NCBI GenBank assembly: GCA_964566545.1
Contig: CAZMIX010000014.1
Span: 1-46,391 of the forward strand
Direction: 5' to 3'
Length of the DNA stretch: 46,391 nt
From: JAEYFP01 sp964566545
GTDB taxonomy: Bacteria; Bacillota; Clostridia; Lachnospirales; Lachnospiraceae
The notes under the pieces are model-generated. The model saw nothing but the letters and a program-made list of their open reading frames with translations, did no database searches and was not told the origin of the DNA. How positions within the stretch are numbered: position 1 is the first letter of the stretch; each line of letters begins with the position of its first letter. The position numbers were made by a program, and so were the translations under genes. Positions 25,284-33,282 of this stretch are shown piece after piece.

Positions 25284-26131
25284 ACGAGTCCCTCCAATTG
25301 CTTTGTATGGAAGAGCTTCCTGTAGATCCCGATCAGGATAGACGTAAGAACCATCAATACAACCGCCAATGCCGCAGCAAACGGCAGATTTCTACCCTTT
25401 GTAAGCTGCTCCTGAATTACACTGCCCACAAGCACAATCTTATTGCCGCCCAAAATATCCGCAATAAAGAACAAGCCCATTGACGGAATAAACGTCAAAA
25501 TGATACCGGAAAATAAGCCCGGCATTGTCAGTGGCAGGGTAATCGTCCAAAACGCTTTTGTGCCGCTAGCCCCCATATCTCTCGCCGCCTCGACAAGCGA
25601 CCAGTCCATTTTTTCCACACTTGAAAAAATAGAAAAAATCATCATCGGCAGCAGCGCATAAATCATTCCTACTACGACCGCCGGATACGAATAAAGTAAC
25701 TTTAAAGGCTCCTCTATAATATGCAACTTCATAAGAAGCATATCCAGCACACCATTGCTTCTGAAAATGATAATCCAGCCATAAAGCCGGATCAGTGAGC
25801 TGGTCCAAAATGGAATCATAAGCAGCATCGAAACTCTCTTCTTCCAGACGTCAGACAGCTTTCCCATATAATAGCCGAACGGATACCCCAGTAAAATTAT
25901 ACAGGCTGTCGATATAAATGCCAGCTTCAGTGAAGAAATAAACGTATTCAGATAAAGCGATTCTGTTATTCTTTTATAATTATTAAAAGTAAATTCTGTT
26001 ACGAAGCCCCATACCTCCGCACGCGTCATAAAGCTTAAAACGATCATATAAATCAGTGGAAATATCACGAACATGATTGTAAACGCGTAGATGGGAAGCA
26101 ACGAAACAACCATCCATTTCTTTGTTTTCAT
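25280..26131 (-). CDS. potB: spermidine/putrescine ABC permease PotB
   Basis: 283 residues with six membrane segments and an EAA loop (VEAARDMGASGTKAFWTITL). The family-typical N-terminal stretch includes LSFMTRAEVWGFVTEFTFNNY. It pairs with PotC to form the translocation channel. The start lies 12 bases after the potA stop. Confidence 0.93.
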   Translation of the reverse strand: MKTKKWMVVSLLPIYAFTIMFVIFPLIYMIVLSFMTRAEVWGFVTEFTFNNYKRITESLYLNTFISSLKLAFISTACIILLGYPFGYYMGKLSDVWKKRVSMLLMIPFWTSSLIRLYGWIIIFRSNGVLDMLLMKLHIIEEPLKLLYSYPAVVVGMIYALLPMMIFSIFSSVEKMDWSLVEAARDMGASGTKAFWTITLPLTMPGLFSGIILTFIPSMGLFFIADILGGNKIVLVGSVIQEQLTKGRNLPFAAALAVVLMVLTSILIGIYRKLFHTKQLEGLV

Positions 26132-26143
26132 TCGTTTCCCCTG

Positions 26144-26875
26144 CTATCCTATTTTTAATTTTGAATTCTCAATAAATTGTCTGACAAACTCCGTCGCCGG
26201 TTTTTCAAAAATTTCCTCCGGCGTGCCAATCTGTTCAATCCGGCCTTCATTCATAACTACAATACGGTCGGAAAGAAAGGACGCCTCTTCCTGATCATGC
26301 GTAATATAAATGAAAGTCATGCCAAGCTTTTTCTGCAGGTGCTTTAGCTCCTCTTGCATCTGCCGTCTGAGCTGCAAATCCAGCGCCCCTAACGGCTCAT
26401 CCAGCAAAAGCAGCTTCGGCCGGTTGATAATCGCCCGCGCAATCGCAACTCTCTGTTTTTGTCCGCCGGAAAGCTCTTGTGTTTTCCGCTTTTCATAGCC
26501 TGTCAGCTGAACCATTTCCAAGACATCCTTCACGCGTTTTTTTATTTCCGTCCGGGGCGTTTTTTTCAATTTTAATCCGTAGCCTACATTTGCCTCGACC
26601 GTCATATGGGGAAATAGCGCATAGCTTTGAAATACGGTATTCACCTCGCGTTTATTTGGTTCCAGCGCCGTAACATCCTGTCCGCAAAGAAGAACCTGTC
26701 CTTCATCCAACTCTTCCAACCCTGCGATGATTCGTATCGTCGTTGTTTTTCCGCAGCCGGAGGATCCTAAAATTGTAATAAACTCTCCTTCCTCCACATA
26801 CAGGTCAATTCCTTTCAGCACTTCGACAGCGCCAAAGTCCTTCTTTATATTTTTTAATTCCAATATCGGAGTCAT
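26144..26875 (-). CDS. potA: spermidine/putrescine ABC ATPase PotA, short form
   Basis: 243 residues. Walker A GSSGCGKTT (37-45), signature LSGGQKQRV (about 134-142), Walker B LLLLDEPLGALDLQ, H-loop ITHDQEEA. It stops right after the nucleotide-binding domain and lacks the roughly 100-residue TOBE regulatory domain of E. coli PotA. The stop is clean and the downstream genes are intact, so this seems a natural short form rather than a truncation. First gene of potABCD, with AGAGAGG before the ATG. Confidence 0.92.
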   Translation of the reverse strand: MTPILELKNIKKDFGAVEVLKGIDLYVEEGEFITILGSSGCGKTTTIRIIAGLEELDEGQVLLCGQDVTALEPNKREVNTVFQSYALFPHMTVEANVGYGLKLKKTPRTEIKKRVKDVLEMVQLTGYEKRKTQELSGGQKQRVAIARAIINRPKLLLLDEPLGALDLQLRRQMQEELKHLQKKLGMTFIYITHDQEEASFLSDRIVVMNEGRIEQIGTPEEIFEKPATEFVRQFIENSKLKIG

Positions 26876-26919
26876 TATTGTTCGCCTCTCTGATTCCTAC
26901 CAATCCAATAGTCTTTACC

Positions 26920-26949
26920 ATCTTAGCATAAAATTACCTGTTCTTCTAA
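26920..26949 (-). promoter_or_regulatory. promoter of potABCD
   Basis: TTAGAA (26949-26944), 18 bases, TAAGAT with an extended TGC (26925-26920), about 45 bases before potA. Confidence 0.5.
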
Positions 26950-26996
26950 TTAAATATTTATTTCAGGTGTTTATAGAATCTTTAGAAAGAAGAATT

Positions 26997-27524
26997 CTAC
27001 ATGATACTTGCCAAAATGGTAGAGACCGTAATTCCACTTAAGGTGGCGAGCAGAGCTCCTGCGAGTGTCCATCTTGTTTTTGTAACCTTGGCAACCATAA
27101 AGTAAACGGACATCGTATAAAAAATTGTTTCTGTACAACTCATGGCTATGGAGGCGGTCAGTCCAATCAGGGAGTCCGTTCCATATTTTTTGAATAGATC
27201 CAATATCAGACCTGTTGCCGCAGAGGCGGAAAACATGCGGACAATGACTAGCGGAACAAGTTCTGATGGAAAATGCAGAAACTTTGTAAGAAATGAAATT
27301 TTTTCGCTTAAAAAATCTAAAAAGCCGGAGGCGCGCAGCGTGGCAATGCCTAACATCAATCCGATCAGCGTTGGAACGATTTTTACGACTGTCTGCAGGC
27401 CGTCCTTTGCACCTCTCACAAAATCATCATAGACCTGTTTTTTCTGCAGGGTCGCATAACCTACGATCACAAAGAAAACCAACGGGATCAGGATGTTTGA
27501 GAAAAAGGTTAAATAATCTGCCAT
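26997..27524 (-). CDS. spmB: spore maturation protein B
   Basis: 175 residues, four or five hydrophobic segments. It contains the SpmB/nucleoside-recognition pattern GAKDGLQTVVKIVPTLIGLM and the C-terminal TETIFYTMSVYFMV. SpmA and SpmB together are needed for proper spore-core dehydration in Bacillus and Clostridium. Its presence says the organism forms spores or recently did. It lies three bases behind spmA in the same operon. Confidence 0.92.
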   Translation of the reverse strand: MADYLTFFSNILIPLVFFVIVGYATLQKKQVYDDFVRGAKDGLQTVVKIVPTLIGLMLGIATLRASGFLDFLSEKISFLTKFLHFPSELVPLVIVRMFSASAATGLILDLFKKYGTDSLIGLTASIAMSCTETIFYTMSVYFMVAKVTKTRWTLAGALLATLSGITVSTILASIM

Positions 27525-27527
27525 CGC

Positions 27528-28118
27528 CTAGCTCCTTTGATTCATAATTTTACAAAAAAAGATCGCAATGACCGTACTGAACAGCGTTGCCAATATTCCC
27601 GGACCTATAATCGCGCTCGGATTGACGCTGCCGTATTGGCTCCGGTAAGCGATAATATTAACCGGAAGCAGTTGAAGCGAGGAGATATTTAATACTAAAA
27701 AGGTACACATTTCATTGCTCGCAACCGTCCGATTTTGGCTGCCGCGTTCCTCCTCAAGCTGAGACAGCGCCTCCATCGCCTTTAACCCCGCCGGTGTCGC
27801 CGCCCAGCCAAGGCCCAAAATATTCGCAATGATATTCGTAGCGATATATTCCCTGCTTTTGTGCCCCTTTGGAATATGTGGAAACAGGAAACGGATAAAG
27901 TGATCCAGCCGTCGGATCATAGCGTCGATCATCCCGGCCTCCTTTGCTACCTCCATCAAACCCGTCCACAGCGATACGACTCCCAGCATCGTAATGCATA
28001 AATTAATTGCTTCTTTTCCGGAATCTATCATTGTATTTCCCATTGTGTGGATTGTGCCGGTCAATGCGCCATAAAGGATCCCGATTAATATCATAAAAGC
28101 CCATATATAGTTTAGCAT
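27528..28118 (-). CDS. spmA: spore maturation protein A
   Basis: 196 residues, several membrane segments. Hallmarks are NYIWAFMILIGILYGALTG at the N-terminus and ANILGLGWAATPAGLKAM in the centre. It is the partner of SpmB; both belong to the nucleoside-recognition membrane family. AGGGAAG precedes the ATG. In Bacillus the pair is under sigma-E control; I could not recognise a convincing sigma-E promoter here. Confidence 0.92.
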   Translation of the reverse strand: MLNYIWAFMILIGILYGALTGTIHTMGNTMIDSGKEAINLCITMLGVVSLWTGLMEVAKEAGMIDAMIRRLDHFIRFLFPHIPKGHKSREYIATNIIANILGLGWAATPAGLKAMEALSQLEEERGSQNRTVASNEMCTFLVLNISSLQLLPVNIIAYRSQYGSVNPSAIIGPGILATLFSTVIAIFFCKIMNQRS

Positions 28119-28230
28119 AATTCTTCCCTATTTTTTGATTCTTACAAGTATTCTATTAAAATAATATCCTTTTAATGCCTGCCATTTTTATCCTTTTCGT
28201 CTTAATATTTTATTTTTTTTAATTTTTCTA

Positions 28231-28259
28231 TTGATTTTCCAAAAATTAACTGATACAAT
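28231..28259 (+). promoter_or_regulatory. promoter of the abrB-like gene
   Basis: TTGATT (28231-28236), 17 bases, TACAAT (28254-28259) with an extended TGA. AGGAGG at 28290-28295 is followed by the ATG at 28304. Confidence 0.75.
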
Positions 28260-28303
28260 AAAACATGTAAAAATTTATTTTTTAAACACAGGAGGATTTT
28301 TAA

Positions 28304-28567
28304 ATGACAGACACAGGTGTAGTAAGAAAGCTCGACGAGCTCGGTAGGATAACCTTACCGATGGAGCTGCGGAAAAATCTCGGCATTACTGACAGGGATC
28401 CATTGCATATTTATGTGGATAATCAGAAGATCGTTCTCGAAAAGTATGCGCCTTGCGATGTTTTTACAGGCGAAAGAGACGACCTAGTTGAGTATCATGG
28501 TAAAAAAGTTTCCAAAAAATCCATTAAAGCATTGGCTTCTCTTGCCGGATTAAAGGTTACAAAATAG
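28304..28567 (+). CDS. AbrB/SpoVT-family transcriptional regulator
   Basis: 87 residues. The N-terminal swapped-hairpin DNA-binding domain is clear: GVVRKLDELGRITLPMELRK followed by LGITDRDPLHIYVDNQKIVL. Length and sequence resemble AbrB, the transition-state regulator, more than the longer SpoVT. It is convergent with rsmI, next to the block that contains abrB in Bacillus. It is therefore probably the positional counterpart of abrB, controlling stationary-phase genes. The C-terminal half (KKVSKKSIKALASLAGLKVT) differs from Bacillus. Confidence 0.88.
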   Translation: MTDTGVVRKLDELGRITLPMELRKNLGITDRDPLHIYVDNQKIVLEKYAPCDVFTGERDDLVEYHGKKVSKKSIKALASLAGLKVTK

Positions 28568-28580
28568 GCCAGGTTTTATA

Positions 28581-28617
28581 AAAAATGCGGTGTAACGATA
28601 ACACCGCGTTTTTTATT
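28581..28617. terminator. bidirectional terminator between abrB-like gene and rsmI
   Basis: GCGGTGT, 7-base loop, ACACCGC, with A-runs before and T-runs after, so it works for both convergent genes. The rsmI stop overlaps its right flank. Confidence 0.85.
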
Positions 28618-29470
28618 TTGTCAGCAGATTCTGATATACCTCCCGCTTTGTGATTCCCCTATCCTTTGCAACGAGCCTCATGCTTTCTTTTCTGTCCATT
28701 CCCATTCCCTCATATAAAGACATATGTTCTTTAATCGGCATGGACAGCCAATCCCTCTGCTCCTGCTCTTTTTTATCCTGTCTGTTTTTTCCGTTTATAA
28801 CAAGAACAAATTCCCCCCGTGGCTCTGTTTCTTCATAATTGGACACCGCCCCTGAAAGCGTCGTCCGGCAAACGTCCTCATAGCGCTTTGTAAGCTCCCT
28901 GCACAATATAATCTCCCTGTCTCCAAGCAAGTCAAGCAGCTCACGCAGTGTTTTTACCAGATGGTGCGGTGCCTCATAAAGAATAATCGTACGCGTTTCC
29001 CCCGAAAGCTCCGATAGAATTTCTCTTCTTTCCTTTTTATCCGCAGGTAAAAAACCTTCAAAACAAAACCGTCTCGCAGGCAGCCCAGACAACGTCAGGG
29101 CAGTGATGCATGCGCAGGCTCCGGGAAGCGAGGTCACGGTAACGCCCGCCTCGCTACACATCCTAACGAGCACCTCTCCGGGGTCAGAGATGGCCGGTGT
29201 TCCTGCATCGGTGATCAAAGCCACTTTCTTTCCTTCCTGCATCTGTCTGATCAAATCTGCCGCCTTATCATATTTATTGTACTCATGATAGCTCGTCATT
29301 GGTGTCTTAATCTCAAAATGATTCAATAACTTAATACTGTTTCGCGTATCCTCCGCAGCGATCAAGTCAACGTTTTTTAGTATGTTAAGCACGCGGAATG
29401 TCATATCTTCCAAATTTCCGATCGGCGTCGCACATAAATACAACATTCCCTGTTCTTTCTTTTCCGGCAT
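28613..29470 (-). CDS. rsmI: 16S rRNA (cytidine(1402)-2'-O)-methyltransferase
   Basis: 285 residues of the tetrapyrrole-methylase fold. Signatures are LYLCATPIGNLEDMTFR near the N-terminus, AAEDTRNSIKLLNHF, and the cofactor loop ALITDAGTPAISDPG. It methylates the ribose of C1402 in the ribosomal P site using S-adenosylmethionine. The position beside the tRNA1(Val) methyltransferase and ricT is the same as yabC in Bacillus. RBS GGAGG with an AAAAGGGA spacer. Confidence 0.95.
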   Translation of the reverse strand: MPEKKEQGMLYLCATPIGNLEDMTFRVLNILKNVDLIAAEDTRNSIKLLNHFEIKTPMTSYHEYNKYDKAADLIRQMQEGKKVALITDAGTPAISDPGEVLVRMCSEAGVTVTSLPGACACITALTLSGLPARRFCFEGFLPADKKERREILSELSGETRTIILYEAPHHLVKTLRELLDLLGDREIILCRELTKRYEDVCRTTLSGAVSNYEETEPRGEFVLVINGKNRQDKKEQEQRDWLSMPIKEHMSLYEGMGMDRKESMRLVAKDRGITKREVYQNLLTK

Positions 29471-29528
29471 TCCCTTTTCCTCCCTCCGGCAGACTTTTCA
29501 TGCATATCTTTTATTTCCATTTCCCGTG

Positions 29529-30284
29529 TTAATATCCATATACCTCATAAATTTCATCCGTATACTTTCCCGGCGAATCATATACAATCAATGGCTTCTC
29601 CACAGTAATTCGCGACTTTCCGCCGCGCAGCGCCTCTATTAAAATCATATTTGGTTCTTTATCCGCATACGGATAAACCATTCTCATTCTTTTGGGCTCT
29701 AAATGATAGTTTGTCAGCACCGCAAAAATTTCCACAAGCCGGAACGGACGGTGCACCATATAAAATCTTCCGTTTGGCTTTAGCAGACGGCTTCCCTCCC
29801 TGACAACATCCTCCAGCGTACAGCAGATTTCATGACGCGCAATTGCCTTTGGTTCATTTGGGTTTGTCAATCCATGGCTTTCTATCATATAGGGCGGGTT
29901 CGTCGTAATGACATCAAAAGAAGCAGCACGAAATAACTGCTCTGCTTCCTTAATATCCCCCGTTATAATATCGATCTTATCCAAAAGCCCGTTTAGAGCA
30001 ACACTCCTAAGTGCCATATCCGCACTTTCGGCCTGTATTTCAAGACCTGTAAAATGCTTTCCCTCTGTCTTTGCCTCCAGTAAAATAGGAATAATCCCCG
30101 TCCCGGTTCCGATGTCTAAAACCGTCTCCCCTTCCCTTACCTTCGCAAAGCCGGACAGCAAAACCGCATCCATACCAAAGCAAAATTTCTTTTCATTCTG
30201 GATGATCTGATAGCCGTTTCGATGCAACTCATCCAGCCGCTCGTTTTCCTTCAGCTTAATTGTCGTCAAGTTTTGACTTTCCAT
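29529..30284 (-). CDS. tRNA1(Val) (adenine(37)-N6)-methyltransferase (YabB/TrmN6)
   Basis: 251 residues. The SAM-binding motif is LDIGTGTGIIP (56-66) and the catalytic N6-adenine motif NPPY is at 129-132. The opening QIIQNEKKFCFGMDAVLL is the YabB/TrmN6 signature. The enzyme methylates A37 of tRNA-Val in its known members. Its start overlaps the ricT stop by 29 bases, a tight operon. The exact tRNA substrate is inferred from family and position. Confidence 0.88.
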   Translation of the reverse strand: MESQNLTTIKLKENERLDELHRNGYQIIQNEKKFCFGMDAVLLSGFAKVREGETVLDIGTGTGIIPILLEAKTEGKHFTGLEIQAESADMALRSVALNGLLDKIDIITGDIKEAEQLFRAASFDVITTNPPYMIESHGLTNPNEPKAIARHEICCTLEDVVREGSRLLKPNGRFYMVHRPFRLVEIFAVLTNYHLEPKRMRMVYPYADKEPNMILIEALRGGKSRITVEKPLIVYDSPGKYTDEIYEVYGY

Positions 30285-31164
30285 CCTGTTTCTCCAAACG
30301 CTCCAACACTTTCAGATCTTCATCGGCAATTTTTGAAGACTCCTTCTTATGCCTTGGTTTAAACCTTAACTGTGTTACCTTATACTCTTTGATTTCTTTC
30401 TCATCCCCTACATCAACGATAACCTTAACAAGCTGTCTTAAGACATTCACGCTGGAAACTTCGCCTTTGAGTCCGTCCTCCGTCGTCACAAAATCTCCCG
30501 TATTTGGAAGCTTTCTGTTCAACTCCTCATAAGTTTCTTCCTCATTTTTCAGACAGCACATGAGTCTGCCGCAAATACCGGATATTTTTGTAGGATTTAA
30601 AGACAAGTTTTGTTCCTTCGCCATTTTGATTGATACCGGCACGAAATCCGATAAATACGTGTGGCAACATAATGCCCTGCCGCAAATGCCCATTCCGCCG
30701 AGGATTTTTGTTTCATCCCGCACGCCAATCTGGCGAAGCTCAATTCTCGTTTTAAATACTGCGGCCAAGTCCTTGACCAGTTCCCTAAAATCGATACGCC
30801 CGTCTGCCGTAAAATAAAACAGCACCTTGTTATTGTCAAACGTGTATTCCGCATCAATCAATTTCATTTCCAGATTATGCTTCTGTATTTTCTCAAGGCA
30901 TATTTTAAACGCATCTTTTTCTTTTTCCCTGTTTCTTTGCTCTATCCTGTTGTCCTCTTCCGTGGCTTTCCTGATCACAGGCTTTAACGGCTGGAAGACC
31001 TTTTCATTCTCCACCTCTGTCGGCGGCATGACAACCGTGCCGTATTCCACGCCCCGCGCTGTCTCTACAATCACGTGGTCTCCTCTTTTAATCTCCATAT
31101 GCTTCGGGTCAAAGTAATAAACCTTCCCCGCCGTTCTAAATCTGATCCCTATCACTTTAATCAT
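30256..31164 (-). CDS. ricT: RicT (YaaT), PSP1-domain iron-sulfur protein
   Basis: 302 residues. The PSP1 domain opens VIGIRFRTAGKVYYFDP. Six conserved cysteines (C161, C166, C167, C198, C203, C204, as CGRALCC and CGRLMCC) match the Fe-S ligands of Bacillus RicT. RicT acts with RicA and RicF in RNase Y-dependent mRNA maturation and in sporulation and competence. The Lys/Glu-rich C-terminus is typical. It starts one base after the holB stop. Confidence 0.93.
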   Translation of the reverse strand: MIKVIGIRFRTAGKVYYFDPKHMEIKRGDHVIVETARGVEYGTVVMPPTEVENEKVFQPLKPVIRKATEEDNRIEQRNREKEKDAFKICLEKIQKHNLEMKLIDAEYTFDNNKVLFYFTADGRIDFRELVKDLAAVFKTRIELRQIGVRDETKILGGMGICGRALCCHTYLSDFVPVSIKMAKEQNLSLNPTKISGICGRLMCCLKNEEETYEELNRKLPNTGDFVTTEDGLKGEVSSVNVLRQLVKVIVDVGDEKEIKEYKVTQLRFKPRHKKESSKIADEDLKVLERLEKQDGKSKLDDN

Positions 31165-31165
31165 T

Positions 31166-32155
31166 CTAATTCTCCTTTATTGTCAGCATAAGCAGTTCCA
31201 TCGCCAGGTCAAAATTAACGTTGGCGTTTAGCCTTATCTTTGTTTTTTCAATTGCCTTGATAATAATTTCAATTCCTTCATAGGCGCTTTGGCTTGCGCG
31301 TTCCTTAATAAATTTAACCTCTTCTTTAAATACAAGATCGTTTAAATCATTTGTCGCTTTAAACAGCAGCACATCCCGATACCAGATTATCATAATATCT
31401 AAATAATCGTCGATGCTCATCTTGTACTCGTTGATCTTCTTGATAGCCTGTAAAAATTCTCCGATATCCATCTCATGAATGTATTTTAAAACCGTAATGG
31501 CTTCCCGCTTGATATTCTCAAAGTCCTCACTTGTTGCCAGACTTTTGGCTTTTCCGATATTTCCTCTTGCAAAGGCCACGCAGATATCAGCCTGATAATC
31601 CGGAACATGCAGCGTCTCCATCAAATATTTGCGCACCGTTTTATCCTCTACGGGACGCATGTTCAATACGGTGCATCTGGAAACGATCGTCTCAAGCAGC
31701 AGGGAACTGTTGCTTGTTAAAATCATGATTACGACATAGGCCGGCGGCTCTTCCAGCGTTTTAAGCAAAGCATTCTGCGCCTGCACCGACATTTTTTCGC
31801 CGTCATTGATCATATATATTTTCCATTTACTGCTGTAGGGCTTGATCATCACGTCATTAACAATCTGCCCTCTGACATCCTCAACGCCGATCGTATTTGG
31901 TTTTTCATGTATCAGCGTAATGATATCCGGCTGATTTTTCGTAAGCGCCTGCCTGCAGGAATGGCATTCCATACATGGCTCTATCTCTCCCTTTTCACAT
32001 TGCAGCGCCATCGCAAATGTATTCGCAACAAATTCCTTTCCGACGCCCTTTTCACCGCTGATCACATAGGCGTGGGAAATCTTGTTTGTTGAAATAGCTT
32101 TCTGTAAATGCTCCTTTATATGCCCTTGTCCAATAATACTTTCAAACGTTGCCAT
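31166..32155 (-). CDS. holB: DNA polymerase III subunit delta prime
   Basis: 329 residues of the AAA+ clamp-loader fold. A zinc module has C53, C61, C64 and C67 (CMECHSC). Other hallmarks are KTLEEPPAYVVIMILTSN and the sensor SRC in TIVSRCTVL. The P-loop reads GEKGVGKE, with Glu where a nucleotide-binding loop has Thr/Ser; delta prime does not need to bind ATP. It is part of the clamp loader that places the beta clamp on DNA. Position between yaaR and ricT matches Bacillus. Confidence 0.93.
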   Translation of the reverse strand: MATFESIIGQGHIKEHLQKAISTNKISHAYVISGEKGVGKEFVANTFAMALQCEKGEIEPCMECHSCRQALTKNQPDIITLIHEKPNTIGVEDVRGQIVNDVMIKPYSSKWKIYMINDGEKMSVQAQNALLKTLEEPPAYVVIMILTSNSSLLLETIVSRCTVLNMRPVEDKTVRKYLMETLHVPDYQADICVAFARGNIGKAKSLATSEDFENIKREAITVLKYIHEMDIGEFLQAIKKINEYKMSIDDYLDIMIIWYRDVLLFKATNDLNDLVFKEEVKFIKERASQSAYEGIEIIIKAIEKTKIRLNANVNFDLAMELLMLTIKEN

Positions 32156-32200
32156 AAAAGTGATTCCTTTCTGTCTGTCTCCCTGCAGGGATGCGAACAG

Positions 32201-32644
32201 TTATGTGAGAATATCCAAAAGGAGACCTCTGATTTCTCCGATCTTACTGAGAATCGAGAGGTTATCCTTCTCATCCTTCATCAGCTCTGCCGCCAACTCG
32301 TCCAAGTTCTCATCGATGAGGCGGATAATTCCGTATACTCTGTGGCGCCCCCTTCTATCCAAAAAGTTTTCCCTCGAAAATCTATGGGAGCGGTTTACGA
32401 TTTCATTTAAAAAGTCTTTTACAAGGCTTCTGTATCGCTTCATATCCTTGACATCCATATGTTTTGATATTTTTTTGCCCTGCATCGTAATATCTTCAAA
32501 TAAAAGAGTCAACCTTTCCTGCAGTCCCGCTTCTTCAATATGGCTCATCAACGTAAAACGAAATGCATCATCCGTTTTCTGCGTCTGTTGTGTCTGTTCG
32601 GCAGGAGCGGCCGCCGGCGTCGTCTGATTAATTTTAATATCCAT
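32201..32644 (-). CDS. yaaR: YaaR family protein (DUF327)
   Basis: 147 residues, helical and charged. It contains the YaaR core ISKHMDVKDMKRYRSLVKDF and FLNEIV, followed by RHRVYGIIRLIDENLDEL. The first 25 residues are Gln/Thr/Ala-rich and probably disordered. Function is unknown; the gene is fixed next to holB across many Firmicutes. Confidence 0.85.
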   Translation of the reverse strand: MDIKINQTTPAAAPAEQTQQTQKTDDAFRFTLMSHIEEAGLQERLTLLFEDITMQGKKISKHMDVKDMKRYRSLVKDFLNEIVNRSHRFSRENFLDRRGRHRVYGIIRLIDENLDELAAELMKDEKDNLSILSKIGEIRGLLLDILT

Positions 32645-32682
32645 GAGCCATCCCTTCTTTTGTACGGCCGGATGTTATAATT

Positions 32683-33282
32683 CTATCCTGGCAGCCCTTG
32701 ATCCTTTAAAATAAACTGTTCAATTTCCGCAATGCAGCTTTCCAGATTGTCATTGATAAAGCGTTTCCCGATTCCGGCTGCCTGAATTTTCTCTTCCGAA
32801 AAATCTGCGGCATCTGCCAAAAACCTTCTGCACAGTTCGATATATTTTTGGTTCTCCGGCATTTTCTCCCGATCAAGCGCCCGCTGCAAACGGATGCCGT
32901 CATCCACCTCAATATAAAGCGGGATGACCTGATCCGGACCAAAATACTGCCTTGTTGATAAATAGGATTGAAGCACACCGATGATCAGATAACTCTGCTT
33001 TTCTAAATCAATCCAGTCGTCATTGACCGTAAAATAACGCCAAATGCCATATATTGTATCATACGCTCTGTCCTCAATAACGCTTCCTGCTTCTTTTAAT
33101 CGATGAAACTCCGCCTCAGTCACAAAATGATAAGTCTTTTGATCCTGCTCACCGTCCCGAATCGGCCTTGTTGTGTACATCATGATACTGCTCAGCCGCA
33201 GGTTCTCGTTTTCTAATATTCTTTTATAGACGGTGTCCTTTCCTGTAGAGCTTTTCCCAAGGATATAATAGATTTTTCCCAT
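32683..33282 (-). CDS. guanylate-kinase-like P-loop NTPase
   Basis: 199 residues from the ATG at 33282 (AAAGG upstream). The P-loop is GKSSTGKDT (9-17). MMYTTRPIRDGEQDQKTYHF matches the GMP-binding region of guanylate kinase, with RALDREKMPE as a possible lid. Residue D16 follows the P-loop lysine where guanylate kinase has Ser/Thr. It lies where Bacillus has thymidylate kinase, between the decarboxylase and yaaR. Its reading frame overlaps the decarboxylase end by 70 bases. It might be a genuine guanylate kinase paralogue or a kinase of another nucleotide; sequence alone does not decide. Confidence 0.8.
   Translation of the reverse strand: MGKIYYILGKSSTGKDTVYKRILENENLRLSSIMMYTTRPIRDGEQDQKTYHFVTEAEFHRLKEAGSVIEDRAYDTIYGIWRYFTVNDDWIDLEKQSYLIIGVLQSYLSTRQYFGPDQVIPLYIEVDDGIRLQRALDREKMPENQKYIELCRRFLADAADFSEEKIQAAGIGKRFINDNLESCIAEIEQFILKDQGLPG

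Noticed and set aside
32082..32627. Plus-strand frame of 181 codons over yaaR
   Set aside because: The minus strand encodes recognisable YaaR and HolB. The plus frame has no ribosome site and a Ser/Cys-rich product typical of a shadow.
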